In this document: in pieces, positions 21,741 to 33,731 of the stretch | Numbering within the stretch: position 1 is the stretch's first letter | Layout: each line of letters starts with the position of its first letter | From: Eucalyptus grandis | Taxonomy: Eukaryota; Streptophyta; Magnoliopsida; Myrtales; Myrtaceae | DNA length: 64,000 bases | Direction: 5' to 3' | NCBI RefSeq assembly: GCF_016545825.1 | Contig: NC_052619.1 | Coordinates: forward strand, 4,603,501-4,667,500 | Position numbers and translations under genes: made by a program | Notes under the pieces: model-generated | Databases searched by the model: none | Told to the model about the DNA's origin: nothing | Seen by the model: only the letters and a program-made list of their open reading frames with translations

Positions 21741-23930
21741 TACTTTAAGACAAATGGGGATAGGGATATGCTTACTGGCAATATCTCTAATCTCGAGAAT
21801 ATGTCGCTATTTGCACAATATGCACACATGATTGTATATGCTGTAAATTCATGAGTTCAAATGGGATTCATGCATGATAATTTTATCAGTTTTGCATTAT
21901 CTGAATTCCATTAGGGAAGATTTTGAAAAACAATCTTCATTTAGAATGTAGATATCTTGAGCATACCAAATGAGAGACTTTCAGTTTAAAAGAACTTTCT
22001 GCTTACTCTCATGGAAAAGGCTATTATGACCATTGATGCAGGATTTATAAGGATTGCACTATCTTACTGTCATCATGTTAACAGGGATCCGAGTATTTTC
22101 GCAAGTGGTACGACTTTACCAATGTGAGAGGTCTTTGTTGAAATTGTCATGAAGACTTGGTCAACGGCTCATCAAATGGGACCGTCAAGGTCAAGGCTCA
22201 TGAACGAAGTGTCACACAATCATCCTCGGGCTTGCAAGTCAATAATCCTGCGAAAAGAGATAGAATAATCTTGCTCGTACTTCTTCGAGCGATGCTTATA
22301 AACATATGAAATCCTACGTTAATTGAAGTACCCCTAGTCTAAAGAGACTTTTACAATGGGACACAATGTAGGCTTGACTCATGTGTAAAAGGTGAAAGCT
22401 GGTGATTGCCTTGGCATTTGTCACCGGTCTTTCTTCTCACTGTCAGATGGAGGCTCTATCAATCAAACCACAACAGCAACTTCACTTGGGAATACAGTTG
22501 ACTGTATTTTTTTGGCTGGGGGCATTGGCCTTGCTTTTACTAGGCACATTACTTTTTCATGCCCCTAGTTTTTATTCCAATTTTTCATTCATGGGCATTG
22601 ACCTTGCTTTTACCAGGTACTCTGCTTCTTTCATGCCCCTGTTTTTCATTCTTGTCGTTAGAGGAACTGGCTTAAGCAGGTTTAGGCACGACACTGTTGT
22701 TAGACTCTTGAGTCTTCATCTTCAGCTAGCGCTCTGGGCTATGCTGCTTAAATGGCAATAACTTCTGTTTTGCCTCCATGTGAGGGTGAAATTATAGACT
22801 CAATTGAGTTGTACAATGAATACAAGTGCGTAAAGAAAGAATTGGTTTTCGTCATTCTATGGCACTTAAATTATCGTGAGTGTTCATATGCAATAAAGAC
22901 ACCCAAAGATTGATGCAAGTGTGAGCAAGAAAATTTCTATCCCTCTTCTCACCTTGCAATGCCGCCTCGCCTCCGATCTGCCCCAGTGTGGGGTGGTTCT
23001 CGACGGGGGGTAGGAGAGAAACTTCACCAGTGTAAGGAGCTCAAAAGGGTGAGCAATAAAATGCCTCTCACTATTTTGGTTATCATACCATTCGCGAGAG
23101 AACTCTTTACCTTGCAATCATGGAATCTTCTGCACTCATCTCATAAGTGTATAGATGGGGGGGACTGTGTGTAGGATATGGCTTGCCTTTCATCATTCCG
23201 ACGCGCCTCATCCAGCATGCTCAATTAATCTTGTATTCTTCACTTAGTTGTCTATTCTAATAATCCTTGTAAAATCAGTAATTTAGACGGACAAAATCAT
23301 CATGTAAAATTCACCTGGAAAAAGGCATGTAGCATATGAAAGATTTTGTGCTCTCAAAGAAAATGGATGGTTTTGACTCAAAAAGCCTTATTGGTAGCTT
23401 TAAGGGTCAACAGAATAGTGTTGTTAAATTTTGAACATCAAAAGGGTTATTCACAAATGGGTGTCGATGGATTGTTCCTATTAAGTAGGGAAATGACACA
23501 AGAAGGATCAGCGGGGGTTGGGGATCTGATCATTGATTTGACGGGCCTTTCTGCTTTTGCCCCTGCAAAAGAGAAGATGTGGAAATAGATCAATCAGTAG
23601 GGCCAAGATCGCACGTGATTTGAGGCCTGAAAGGTTTCTGTCATTTGCTTTAGCGATTACTCAGGACGCCATTTCGCTTAGGAGAGTTTGTCATGTCTCT
23701 CATTGATTTATTATCCTTGTTTTTGATAGTCAAGTGATCCTACAAAAGATAGGAAAGAACGTGTCAGTCACGGACTCTCTCAAGAGTTAAACAACTGGGA
23801 GTGATACAACATTACCCTTCACTGGTTTGCAGATAATTGGATGGACCTGAAGTGCAAGTGGGACATGAAGTCCTACGTCTCTTGCTTCGTTAGGTCAAAT
23901 ATTCTCCTGCTTTTGCAATTGCAGGAGAAG

Positions 23931-24055
23931 CAAAAAAAAAATTTATTAATTTTTACATATGGCAACTAGTTGCCGCTCCCGAGGATCGAACCCCGATCGC
24001 GTCTAGACCACTTCATCCCTCATACCACTAGGCTAAGGTGCCGGTGGTGTCCATA
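23931..24055 (-). mobile_element. tRNA-derived SINE-like element
   Basis: On the minus strand TAGCCTAGTGGT (24024-24035) matches the pol III A box and GGTTCGATCCT (23982-23992) the B box, about 30 nt apart as in tRNA-derived SINE heads. The body ends in TTAATAAATTTTTTTTTT. The rest does not fold as a normal tRNA and there is no anticodon arm assignment. No clear target duplication was seen. Confidence 0.65.
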
Positions 24056-24221
24056 GGGCTTTTCTTTTTTCATTTAACCGAACCGGCTTTTGGACGACAC
24101 ATCCTTTCATACCAAGTTAGGTAAATCGATATGGGTCACTTGATTTGCCCAATTTAACCATTAAGATTAGTTCTTGAATCCCAATGCTTCCTGTCAATAG
24201 GGGAAATATGTCAAAAGCGAG

Positions 24222-24223
<2 letters not shown>

Positions 24224-24258
<35 letters not shown>
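24224..24258. repeat. AG dinucleotide microsatellite
   Basis: Uninterrupted AG run of about 17 units. Confidence 0.95.
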
Positions 24259-24262
<4 letters not shown>

Positions 24263-25529
24263 GGAAACGATACCAAATTACCCTTCACCAGAGCTTGTAT
24301 TTGCTAATAGCCTTTTGTCTTGACACGTTCAACGTCTCTTTTGATTAGCCTTTCTCATTTGTGGCCATGTATGCATGATTGGTAATTGTTGATTCATCTT
24401 CAACGCCTTCCTTCTGTGGAATTTTTCTTCTGTTTTTTACTATAGCAGCATTGGGCAAAGTCATGTACCTCAAGCTTCCATGGAACCTGAGATGGACAAT
24501 CAAAATCTCCAGTCTTCTGACGATAATTACTTCTTGGGAGAGCATGCGTTTGGAACAAGAAGTCACGTTTCGAGGTCCTAACGTCATCATCAGGAATAGG
24601 GGGCTAGAGATCGTTTCAACTGTCGGGATTTTTTCTTGTTGACAGTAGTCAATTCAAAGGAAAATAAGAAATTCATTTTCTGTGCTTCTTGGCTTGTCAA
24701 AGCTGGAAATCCTATTGATGAAACCACAGCATCTAGTTGCTCGAGCACGTTGTGGGGAAAAGATATTGCTCCGGCTTGAGAAGGAGTTAAGCAGGAGCGA
24801 GGTGGAGTGCATAGAGCTCCTGGGGACGGCTTAATTTCAATTGTATGCCTATACCTATTACATTTTATCTTTGTTTCCTGTAAAATAGAAGAGAGATGAC
24901 ATCATTTCCAAAATTATATTTAGAGAATAAAACTTACCTTTTTTGAAGTGGGATGACATTTTCTGTTTGCCCCACTACCTTCTTGGAAGGGTGTCTTCGA
25001 ATTCAGCGAGTTCACATGATGTGCCAGCTTGAAATGCCCCCTATCACACCAAGTCAAGGGGGATGGGGATGATATTCGAGATAGGAAGTGAATGAGTTAG
25101 AAAAATAAACAGGATTAAATTTAACATCTTATTTTGACAAAAGTTTTGGTAATGAAATATTTTATTTTTTTCAAAAGTATATATCTTTGGGGGAAGAAAG
25201 CATGAAGAAGCCCAGCCCTCAGTATTCTCTTTGGATGACATTTTTTATGGTTGGATAGCATCACCGAGCTGGTTTGGGATACCGCCTCATGCTCTCAAAA
25301 TATTTTCAACTTTATTTAATAGGTGGATTTACATTTTGGAAAAGTGTTTTCAAAAGTTAGTTCCTCAAGTAGAATAGATATTGAAAATAAAACAAGCCGA
25401 CTTAAAAATAATGTTACGCTTGAGCGGGCCTGCACCCATTTCCCCTTGCGGTCCTTTGTTGATGACGCCCATGAAAATGTCTCCAAACATGGTGGTCATG
25501 TCATCTGGCCCTTCTTTCTTTGTTGCTAA

Positions 25530-26960
25530 GGGTGGTACTTCATTGCCTGAATAATACCCGGCCTCCACCAGGCCTTGCTAAATTTCAGCGGTATGTGCTT
25601 TGACATTTCTGCTCGACTATCTTCAGAACTGAATACCGCGTTTACTTTGTCAGTGTGATCAGGGAGCGAATTGCTCTGGAATGAGAAAGCTTTAGTGTCT
25701 AACAGGTTCTGGATTCGACTCTTGAGGGCGAAGCACTCATCAGTCGAGTGCCCCACTTCTCTCATGTGATTGTCACATTTTTTGGACGGGTCATAGTTGG
25801 AGAAGTTTTCGGCGTTTGGTCGCTTTGGCTCAGTCGAGAGGAGGTTCTTATTTCAGAGGATTGCCAAAACTTGTGATGCAAATTCGGGAAGTGAAGTGAA
25901 CTATCTCCTGTTGTTGTAGCGCTGGGCCGGTTGACGGCTGGTGGCTTGTTGCTGTCCTATACTTGTTTGAATTGTTGGAGGATGATTGTAGGTTGCATTG
26001 ACATCTACTTAGGGTTCTTTATCTTTCCTCATGCTGAGCCTACCCATGGGTGCAAGTTTAGTGAACCAACCATCCCTTAACCCTATCTCAATTTTCTCCC
26101 CTACTCGAATGAGTTGATTAAACGATTCGGTTATCGTAGTTACCATTCGATTGCGGTACTCGTAGGGGAGGGTTTTGATAAACATCTTTGTCAGCTCAAA
26201 ATCGGTTGGTTCAGGACTAATTCGAGCGGCCAGATTCATCCATCTAATAGCATATTCTTTGAATGATTTGTGCTTTTTCTTTTCAGTACGCTCAAGATCC
26301 TCACGAGAAGGGGTAATGTCCATTAGGGGTAATGTCCATTATGAACTTATATTGCTTCAGGAATGCCTCACTCACTTTGCTCCATGTTTCGAGGAGGCTC
26401 ATGTTCTTCGTGATGTACCACCTCAGGGCAGGGCCTACTAGATTGGATTAGAACAACTAGACCATTAATTGCGCATTATTAACGTATTGGGTCATTCGAA
26501 CCAAGTATATTTGCAAATGAGCCCTCGGGCAAGTCGTGCCATCGTACTTTTCAAACACAGGTATTTTTAATTTTTTCGGCATTTTGACATTGGAATAAAT
26601 GGAGAGGTCCGTCAAAGTAGGATTTTGGAGGCCTTACAGTTGTTTCAGTTTCTCCTCAAGCTTTTTGAGACGTTTGTCATGCTCAGTTTTAGGCAAACTA
26701 TCTGACTTAGCTTTCTCAATTGCGATTTGGTGCGGATCATCCTCCAATTCGAGCATGTTATCGTTGGTATATTTATCTTGATCACCTCTGGTGGATGATT
26801 GTGGTAACAATACCTCGATTGAGGTTGGGGCAAGAGTAAGTTTGCCCTGGATGGAATCTATCTGCTTTGAGAGTTGTTAAAGCACATTGAAAACTTGCTT
26901 CATTTCGCTTTCCATGACCGCAACACGGCTTGGTACATTCTCTTCGCCCATTCTTGCTCT
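25530..26960 (-). pseudogene. Tat-type retrotransposon gag remnant
   Basis: Gag packages the retrotransposon RNA. Reading the minus strand from about 26930: MESEMKQVF, KRLKKLEEKLKQL, then the diagnostic FEKYDGTTCPRAHL and GPALRWY of the retrotransposon gag domain, FLKQYKFIMDIT, KSFKEYAIRWMNLAARI, TKMFIKTLPYEYRNRM, and a C-terminal part with HMREVGHSTDECFALKSRI. The last resembles the Cys-His segment after gag in these elements. It is broken by stops (for example near 26878 and 26460) and by a 16-bp tandem duplication that shifts the frame at 26310-26341. No protease or RT follows. Confidence 0.85.
26310..26341. repeat. 16-bp tandem duplication in gag
   Basis: GGGGTAATGTCCATTA occurs twice in succession (26310-26325 and 26326-26341). 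Sixteen is not a multiple of three, so it shifts the gag frame exactly at the MDIT codons. Confidence 0.9.
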
Positions 26961-27889
26961 TGCTTTTGAGTGAGTCTGGATCGGCGAACGTTGACGTTCC
27001 GTGATTACCTGGCCATGAATAAACAAGCATGTGTGAAGACAAGGTGTAGATAGAGAGTCAGTCCATGGTGACGACCTAATCCTACTCTTTTTGTTTATTC
27101 ATGAAAAAGGTAGAGGATTTTCTAAGCATGGATTGAAAAATGGCATGTGACATGTTAACATGGGCTAAAAAGATATTCAATTTGAAATGCGAAGAAAGCA
27201 TGAATTGCAACAAATTTTGAAAAAAAATTCTATACCTTTTTTAGGCAAATGAAAATTCTTGCGGAAAAGAACTTTGTAACATGCTTGAGAATAAATACAT
27301 CAACTGAAAGTAATTTCTTTTGCAAAAGCTTTTTTTTTAAAACTTTATAACAATTACTTCCAAATTGAAATGACCGTGGTATTAAATCCTAGACTAATCA
27401 TGGACCGCTCAATATATGCAGGAAGGTAAGTAAATTGCAAAGTACACGAAAGAAAACTTACATAGAAAATTGATGACAATCACATAGACATGCGCATGAT
27501 ATATGCAGCTCGATTTCTAACTAAGAAGGTTTGTTAAGATTAAAAGGGTGTCCATCTGTCATAGTCTCGCGTTAGCAGCATACCCTCTTAACCTTGGCTA
27601 AAGAAATTCGGGGAAAAGAAAGGCAACCTCTACATCGCGTTCAAGGCCGTATCTTTCTTAACACCATCCTAAATATCCTATGGCGGCCCAGGTCCGGCGG
27701 CTGGGTTGTGTGTGCCATGTGTAATGCTAAAACAGTAAAGTATACACAATAGTTTATAATCACAAAACAATATATTTTAACTAAAATTAAAATAAACCTT
27801 TAAGCTACTGACCTGCATAAAGAAAAAAAAAAACAAAACAAGTCAGTAAAGTGCTTAAACAAGATAAAACGGCCTAAGTCCTCAAAATG

Positions 27890-27909
27890 TCCTCAGCAAA
27901 GTCGCCAAG
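27890..27909 (-). other. Putative tRNA primer-binding site of the Tat-type element
   Basis: On the minus strand TTGGCGACTTTGCTGAGGA begins two bases inside the 5' LTR. TGGCGACT-type sites complementary to a tRNA-Arg 3' end are known from Tat/Ogre elements. The exact tRNA was not checked. Confidence 0.65.
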
Positions 27910-27910
27910 C

Positions 27911-29445
27911 TGTCACGACCTCTTTTTTCGGCGCCCGATCAAGGCGGGTGCCGGCGGAGGCTAATGGTTCGGCTATGTCTATTAGGCGTAGCCTGGACTC
28001 TTCCAAGTCCACTAATTCACGACTTAATAGTCCAAGTTTTTAACTTGTAAGTTAATTTTAAAACAGAGTCACCACTAATTGGTTTGGGGTGGATCGATTA
28101 GATACCCAAGCGAAGTATCGGGAGAAATACTCACTCCTGCGCAACCAGAGAAATTAGGATTGGGGACTTGATTACACTAGTTAATTACTAATGCCCTTTC
28201 GGTACCCAATCTTGTTTAAACCCTAAGGCTTTTGGACTTTTTAGGGGTTTTCCATGCATTTGTGGAAGAAAAACATTTTTTGGGTCATTTTCTCTTCTTT
28301 TTTTTAGACATAAAAAGCATTTTTGGATTTTTATCCTTTTTCTGAAAATATAAATCATTTTGGCCTTTTTCTGACTTTTTTGGTTTTTTTTTGGAATATA
28401 TGGATTTTTGATTTTCAGGAAATTAAATTATTTTTTAATTTTTAAATTTTAAATATATTATATTATATTATATTTTAAAATGCGACCCGGTCGGATCCCG
28501 GGTTGGGTCCGACCTGCCCGGGTTTTTATTTTGTGTTTTTTTTTTTAAAACAAGCCCTGGCCCAAATAGACCTATTTTCTAAAAAGGGTTCGGCCCAAGG
28601 AATAGCCGGCCACGTGCGAATGGCCCCAGGCGCGAACCCTACTCGGGTGGGGTGCACCCAACCCGGCTCTAACCCAGTTTCCGGCAGCCTAGGTTTCGCG
28701 AACCGTGCCTGACCCGGCTCGACCCGACGCGGGGTCGCTGGCTTCTCCATCCGTCTCGCAAAGACAGGTGGAGGGGCTGGGATGTCACGGACGGTGCCGC
28801 GGCGCTTGATGACGACGGCGACTTAGCGGACGGCGGTGCGGCATTCGACGGCGACATAGCGGGTCTCCTTGGTCAAGGGTTAGGGTTTCGCGGAGGGGGC
28901 GATGGTGACGATGACGACAGGCAAGGGCGGCGACCAGGGTTTCAAGAGATGGTGACGGCCAAGCAGGGCTGATACCTGTCTGTGGAGAGGGCCCAGCACG
29001 GCGGCGTGGAGAATGGTGACGACGAGGAGCGGCAGTCGGGATGGGGCAGTGACAGTGGGCCCTCAACCTCCAGATCTTGTGTGACTTGAGCGAATCGGTC
29101 GTGGCAAGGGCGTCGGAACGGTGGCGGAGCAGCGGCTGTGTCAATGATGGTGAGTCTTCTCCCTTCGAATCTGGCCCTCTGCCCTCCAATTCCTCTCTCG
29201 CTCAGCCTCCACACGCTCGGATCTCTCTCCCTTGGGTTCGCTTGCCGCCGGCCTCCCCCGAAGTCTCTCGGATGGAGGTCGCGGAGGAAGAGGAACAAAG
29301 GGCCCGGCCCGATGGGCTGCCTCTTTTGTTTTTTTTGTTTTTTTTTTTTTTTTTTTTTTGTTTTTATTATTTAATATTCAAAGAAAGGAAAATAATAAAA
29401 GGTTTAATTAATTAAAAAAACGTAATTAAAATTTAGGCATCAACA
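27911..29445 (-). repeat. 5' LTR of the Tat-type element (right copy)
   Basis: 1535 bp, aligned with the left LTR from TGTCACGACCTC through CGGCTATGTCTATTAGG, CCCTTTCGGTACC (28195) and the CCCGG-rich part to ATCAACA. It lacks the TIR element and about 450 bp near its right end. It is flanked on the right by GGAGA. Confidence 0.85.
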
Positions 29446-29706
29446 GGAGAAAAGAAGAAAAATTGTCCTTGGATGGAAATGCCCTTTACTGGTTGGAAGA
29501 TTTTGTTGATTGGCAAGGTCAAACCCTTCTTTGAGAATGAGATAGCCACTTTATGCTCTTATTTGAAACAAAATCCAATTTAGAACTTGTTTAGGAAAAT
29601 GAGAACAGTTTAAGCCTTTATTTGGAATTTTTCCTTCATTGACCATTTATTTGTTCATTGCAAGTTGAGATTGTAAGAGTTATAGTGACAAAAAATAAAA
29701 GAGATA

Positions 29707-29892
29707 ACCACTGCCCGTGGTGGCGCAGTTGATTTCGGGCTCTCTCCTCCTCACGAAGGGGAAGAATTCGAATCCCAGAGGTGTCGCATTCACGCGACTC
29801 ACTCGCGGCTGGGTCTGTGGTGGTGGCTCAATCCGCTCCGGGTTTACACCGCAGTCTGCCGGCTATACGGTAGTTCCCGGGTCACCAAAAAA
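29707..29892 (+). mobile_element. tRNA-derived SINE with target duplication
   Basis: 186 bp from ACCACTGCCCGTGGTGG to an A-run. A box TGGCGCAGTTGA (29721-29732) and B box AATTCGAATCC (29765-29775) are typical of a tRNA-derived head. The element is flanked by AAAAGAGATA at 29697-29706 and 29893-29902, a 10-bp target-site duplication as left by LINE-driven insertion. The body carries CGCAGTCTGCCGGC and ends in a run of A. Confidence 0.85.
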
Positions 29893-29967
29893 AAAAGAGA
29901 TAGTTGATTTACCGACCATTAATTGACTCATCAACATCTCAATTTACAAGTGCAATAGATACTTAAC

Positions 29968-30792
29968 GGGAAAAGTATTACAAAAGCCCTAGTCCTATTG
30001 CCTTAATACAACTTTAGTTACAAACCTTTTAATTAGTCCAATTTAGTCCTAAACCATTTAATATAGGTACCAATTAAGTCCATCCATTCAATTTAAGCTA
30101 AAAATGATTGAGGTGGATGTCGGCTGTATTACGTGATATATTACATGGCACAACTAGTGTTGATGTGAATATTTTTGTTATAACTTTTAATAATTTTTTG
30201 AATTCCCTTTCTTTTTCTTTTTCTTTTTCTTTTTTTCTCATAGCTTGCGCTGGTCCAACAGAGACCATAGCTAAAAGGGGCAAGCATTGGTGAGGTCACT
30301 ATCACTAGATTTGGCAAGGTCGACCCTTGTCTAGTGAATGGTGGCCTTGCTAGGCATTGCCTAGGCGAGGGTTGGCCTTGTCGTGCCTTGTTGAGGCCGG
30401 CCTAGCCTAGGCAAGGGTTAGCCTCGCTAGATTTGGCGAAGGCGACCTTGTCAACTCTTGCCCTCACCTAAGCGAGACTTAGTGACGGTCGCCCTCACCA
30501 AAGCATGACCCTCGCCACCCTTGCTCAAGGGATGCCAACCCTCATTGGCACGGGCCATGAAAGGACAAAAAGAAGAAGAAGAAAATAATTATTAAAAAAT
30601 ATCTATGTCGGTATTAGCCGTGCCATATAATATGGTCGGTGTTCACATTAACAATATCTGATTTAGATTAGTCAAATGGACTAAATTAGTACAAATGTAA
30701 AAATATTTAGGATTAAATTAATTCAATTAAAAAATTTACGATTGAATTGATATTAATGCAACATATTTATTATTTTTTTGGGGTACTTTTCC
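29968..30792. mobile_element. Mutator-like TIR element with GC-rich core
   Basis: Starts GGGAAAAGTATTACAAAAG and ends in the inverted form (TACTTTTCC at 30784-30792). The TIRs are over 150 bp and imperfect, including TTTAGTCCTAAACC-like words on both sides. The core (about 30240-30560) consists of GGCGAGG/CCTAGGC-type words (for example CTAGATTTGGC repeated). GATACTTAA to the left and GATATTAAA to the right may be a decayed 9-bp target duplication. No coding domain. Confidence 0.75.
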
Positions 30793-31084
30793 TGATATTA
30801 AATAGATTAAATAAAATTAGCTTGGTCAATTCAAATTCTATCTTCTAGTTTAACCTCAACCTATGATCGGACCTGACAATGATATCCATGTTTGCAACTC
30901 ATTGTGCTCTTGACAAAACATCAAAGTTACGTTGAAATAAAAGTTCAAAATATTTTCTCCGGAGAGGTTTTTGGATATGATAATGCCCTTTCGAGGAGAC
31001 AAATTAGCCAATACTTTTGTTTTACTATCAGTACAATTGATTAGTCGATTTTTTGAGATTTTTACTTTTGTGTCCTCGGACTTT

Positions 31085-31640
31085 AAGAAGTCACGCTAAA
31101 TGAAAATTGAATTCAAGATCTTACGCTTTCTCTGAAAAACTTTGTCCGCCAAAGCCATATAAAAATATATAAAATGTTGCAAATATCATCCTTTCACTCA
31201 AATAGACTAGACTTGACATGCGGTGATTGGCTTGCATGGTGGATTATGCGACTATCGCGGAGCAGGAAATAAATATATTGAGGCTTGTTGTAGCTTATCG
31301 ATCTTCACCGGTAGTTATTCTGAAAGTCATGATAAATTATGCTTTTTAACTACTACGTTGAGCTTCTTATTAGTACTTTTCGGAGACGTGGCGAAAAGGC
31401 ATAGCGATATCGACTCGGCAAACAAACCAAACTGAATTCTTTTGCCATTGGCTGTGCATTCAAGGAAATCATTTCAGCTACATGAACAGAAGTATGTGGG
31501 AACCCTAATTAACGGTGGAGAGGAGCGACAGTGAATTTTATTTCTATAGTTTCCTTAAAACAACATCGAAAATGAGGAGCAATCGAACAGAAAGTTTAAT
31601 AGTCGAGGATCATTTGAAAGCAGGAGGTTTAATTAAGTTA
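31085..31640. repeat. Host segmental repeat, copy D (partial)
   Basis: Shares AAGTCACGCTAAATG, AGACTTGACATGCGGTGATT, GCGAAAAGGCATAGCGATATC, GGGAACCCTAATTAACGG and GGAGCAATCGAACAGAAAG with copies A-C. It has two private insertions around 31225-31265 and 31290-31385. Confidence 0.75.
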
Positions 31641-33731
31641 TATTAGTCCTAAGATAGGTGGTTAGATGAATGGTTAGGATTAGTTTAGCTTAATCTCACT
31701 TTATTTGTTTAATATGGCTTATGTGGTTAATTAAGCATGTTTAGTTCTAATTGATTGGTTGTTTACTTTAATTAATATTTTTAATAATTTCTGAATTTAA
31801 TTTATTAATTATTGAATATTGGAATTTCACTGTTCATGATGTATTGTTCACGAGTTACTGTTCACGTGCACTATTCATACTAAGTTGCATTGTTTCATGT
31901 GTTTTGATTTTATGAAGTGAATTGAGTGTGTAATTGCATGGTTTTCCACAGGAATCGCATGGAGTTCAAAAAAAGGGAAAATACGTTTTGCCTTAGGGAC
32001 GTTGGAAATGGACCGCCTTTAGGAGAAAATGATTTGAAAGTGTATATGCAAGCATGTGTGCATCGGCTAAATGCTCACAGATAAAAAGTGAGTTTTAGCG
32101 GTGTGCTTGCATGATCAAGAAGTGGAATCCGTCACCCAACGGGAGTTTGGGGGCGACGTGTAGTGAGTTGTGGTGGTATGTTTACGTGATCAAAAGTTGA
32201 ACCGTCACCCAATGGGAGTTTGAGGGAGATACCCGACGGAAGTCGGAAGCCGGTCGTAATAGATTCTAGACCGATGTCCCTTTTCTAAGATATTGTCTAG
32301 GCGGAAGTTCTAGACGTTGCGTGCCCGACGGGGCGGGACGAAGCCGATTTTTATCAGTAGCCCGGCGGGAGTCGGATGATCGCTGACTAGAAAGTTAGCT
32401 ATGGCCGGAAGGTCATTAATAAGTGAAACACGCGTGAGCATTGAAATGGTTGGGCCTTATTATGAGGTAAAAATGTGTGGCACGGTATGTGACGTGTCAT
32501 AACGATTTTACCTTATAATCGGACTTGTGTGGTTGATCGATATGGGCTATGTGGCGCACCAATGTGCAAGAGTGTACGACAATCATGGCATCATTGATTT
32601 TAGCCATGCATGAGTTGATCACACTATTTATGGTATGCACGCATGAATCGATAACGTGCAGGGTGTGGCAATGGCCAGGTGAGATCGCTTGTAACGCGAC
32701 TCGTATTTGATTGATGATCTGCATCATCTAATGGCTATGTGCATTACGTGCATTATGTTGAGATTCAACGTGCAAGGTATGACATACTAGATAAGGTTGC
32801 ATGCGAACCAACTATGTGGTTAGTGGTTGACCCTGGCTATTGTGATTTGTTGATTATTGGTTGTTAGTCGTGATAAGTTTGTGGGGTGGTTCTTGAGAGA
32901 TACCCCGAGTTGAGTTGGTGTTCTTATCGGGGGCATAGGGGAGGACTCGCTGAGATTTTATCTCACTGGTTATTGTATAACCACTTTCAGGTCCTTAGGA
33001 TGGCACTTCCGGCAATGAGGTTTGGTATCCCTAAGGACTGGGATACTGTCGTGACGCGCCACCACTTCCTGGGTCAAGCGCATCTGTACAAGAAGTATCT
33101 ATCTACCATATGGGTGGATGAGGGACCGGGCCGATGGATACCCAATAGATTCCTGGTGTGGTTCATCCGGGATGGCAATTTGCTGATCGATCTCCTTAGA
33201 GGTTTTGACAAGACACCCGGTAGGGGCTCTGAGGACGCTGATAGGGATCTCATAGAGCTGGACCCTCCTAAAGGTACAGTGGAGAATCCTAGCCCCACTT
33301 CACCAGTGATCAACCCGGATGCCTCCAGCTCTTAATCGACGAAGTCTGAGTCCGCTAAATCCGAGTGACTGTAGTGCCGAGCCCAAAGGTTTTTTTTTTT
33401 TTTTTTGTATAATTGAGTTAGCCTAGCCTAGTTTCTTTTTGGTCTAGCTTAGAGGATGGATCGGCCCTCTGTTGGGCTTGTAGATCGGAAGCGATCCTCC
33501 GTAGGTTAATCCAATATAAAAATGTATATATATGAGTAGATGTTGTGTTTCTGCTGTTCATCTCACTATCTCTATTTGGTTGCTTGATTCTTTGTTTGAT
33601 GGGGAGATGGTTCATTTTTCGCTTGCGCATAATGAAAGATTGAAAATGAAGGGTCAGTGATGAGTCATGGGACATCGCTTTCTATTGACCAAGGAAGGGG
33701 TTGTTGCGTAGCCGGGGTTCGGGGTGTGACA
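31641..33731. mobile_element. LTR-like repetitive block ending GGGGTGTGACA (left boundary unresolved)
   Basis: The right end GGTTCGGGGTGTGACA abuts a truncated copia RNase H. TGTCACACCCCGAACC on the other strand is a common plant LTR start, so this may be a solo or partial LTR. It contains internal near-repeats (CGTCACCCAACGGGAGTTTG near 32131, again near 32205) and GACGGGAG-type words. No matching second LTR or target duplication was found. Confidence 0.45.
32886..33335 (+). CDS. 149-codon ORF of unknown function inside the LTR-like block
   Basis: An uninterrupted frame much longer than its surroundings. It is not recognised as a known domain. Visible features: an aromatic, Trp-rich N-terminal half (SWCSYRG, MALPAMRFGIPKDWD), a basic and aromatic middle (LGQAHLYKKYLSTIWVDEGP), then WFIRDGNLLIDLL and an acidic, Pro/Ser-rich tail ending in DASSS. 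No leader or membrane segment is evident. An AG acceptor-like ACTTTCAG lies just before the second Met (33000), so 33000 may be the better start. It could be part of a repetitive element's protein or a chance frame. Confidence 0.4.
   Translation: MVLERYPELSWCSYRGHRGGLAEILSHWLLYNHFQVLRMALPAMRFGIPKDWDTVVTRHHFLGQAHLYKKYLSTIWVDEGPGRWIPNRFLVWFIRDGNLLIDLLRGFDKTPGRGSEDADRDLIELDPPKGTVENPSPTSPVINPDASSS

Larger units (their letters stand above)
21780..25350. other. Internal region of the Tat-type element without recognisable genes
   Basis: In a complete element, pol would lie here (minus strand, after gag). No protease, RT, RNase H or integrase motif is recognised on either strand. A 119-codon hydrophobic frame at 22402 (plus) has no recognisable domain. 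It also contains a tRNA-related SINE and a GA microsatellite. Confidence 0.6.
16296..29445 (-). mobile_element. Large non-autonomous Tat-type Ty3/gypsy retrotransposon (LTRs plus gag, no pol)
   Basis: One 13.15-kb element on the minus strand. The LTRs at 16296-19519 and 27911-29445 share TGTCGCGACC/TGTCACGACC and GTCAACA/ATCAACA ends. The element is flanked by a perfect GGAGA duplication (16291-16295 and 29446-29450). Read on the minus strand the order is 5' LTR (right), primer-binding site, gag remnant, a long stretch without recognisable pol, tandem arrays, polypurine tract, 3' LTR (left). Gag type, PBS and PPT resemble the Tat/Ogre group. Lack of pol fits a terminal-repeat element with GAG only, mobilised in trans, or a later deletion. 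Confidence 0.85.

Noticed and set aside
22402..22761. 119-codon hydrophobic frame as a possible membrane protein
   Set aside because: No recognisable family and internal near-repeats (GIDLAFTRYSA-like sequence next to similar DNA); it lies in the non-coding interior of a retrotransposon.
23975..24040. Possible tRNA gene on the minus strand
   Set aside because: A and B boxes are present but no cloverleaf with anticodon arm and acceptor stem could be built; a SINE head fits better.
31641..33731. Complete solo LTR
   Set aside because: The right end is LTR-like, but no left TG end with a matching 5-bp duplication was found, so boundaries are left open.
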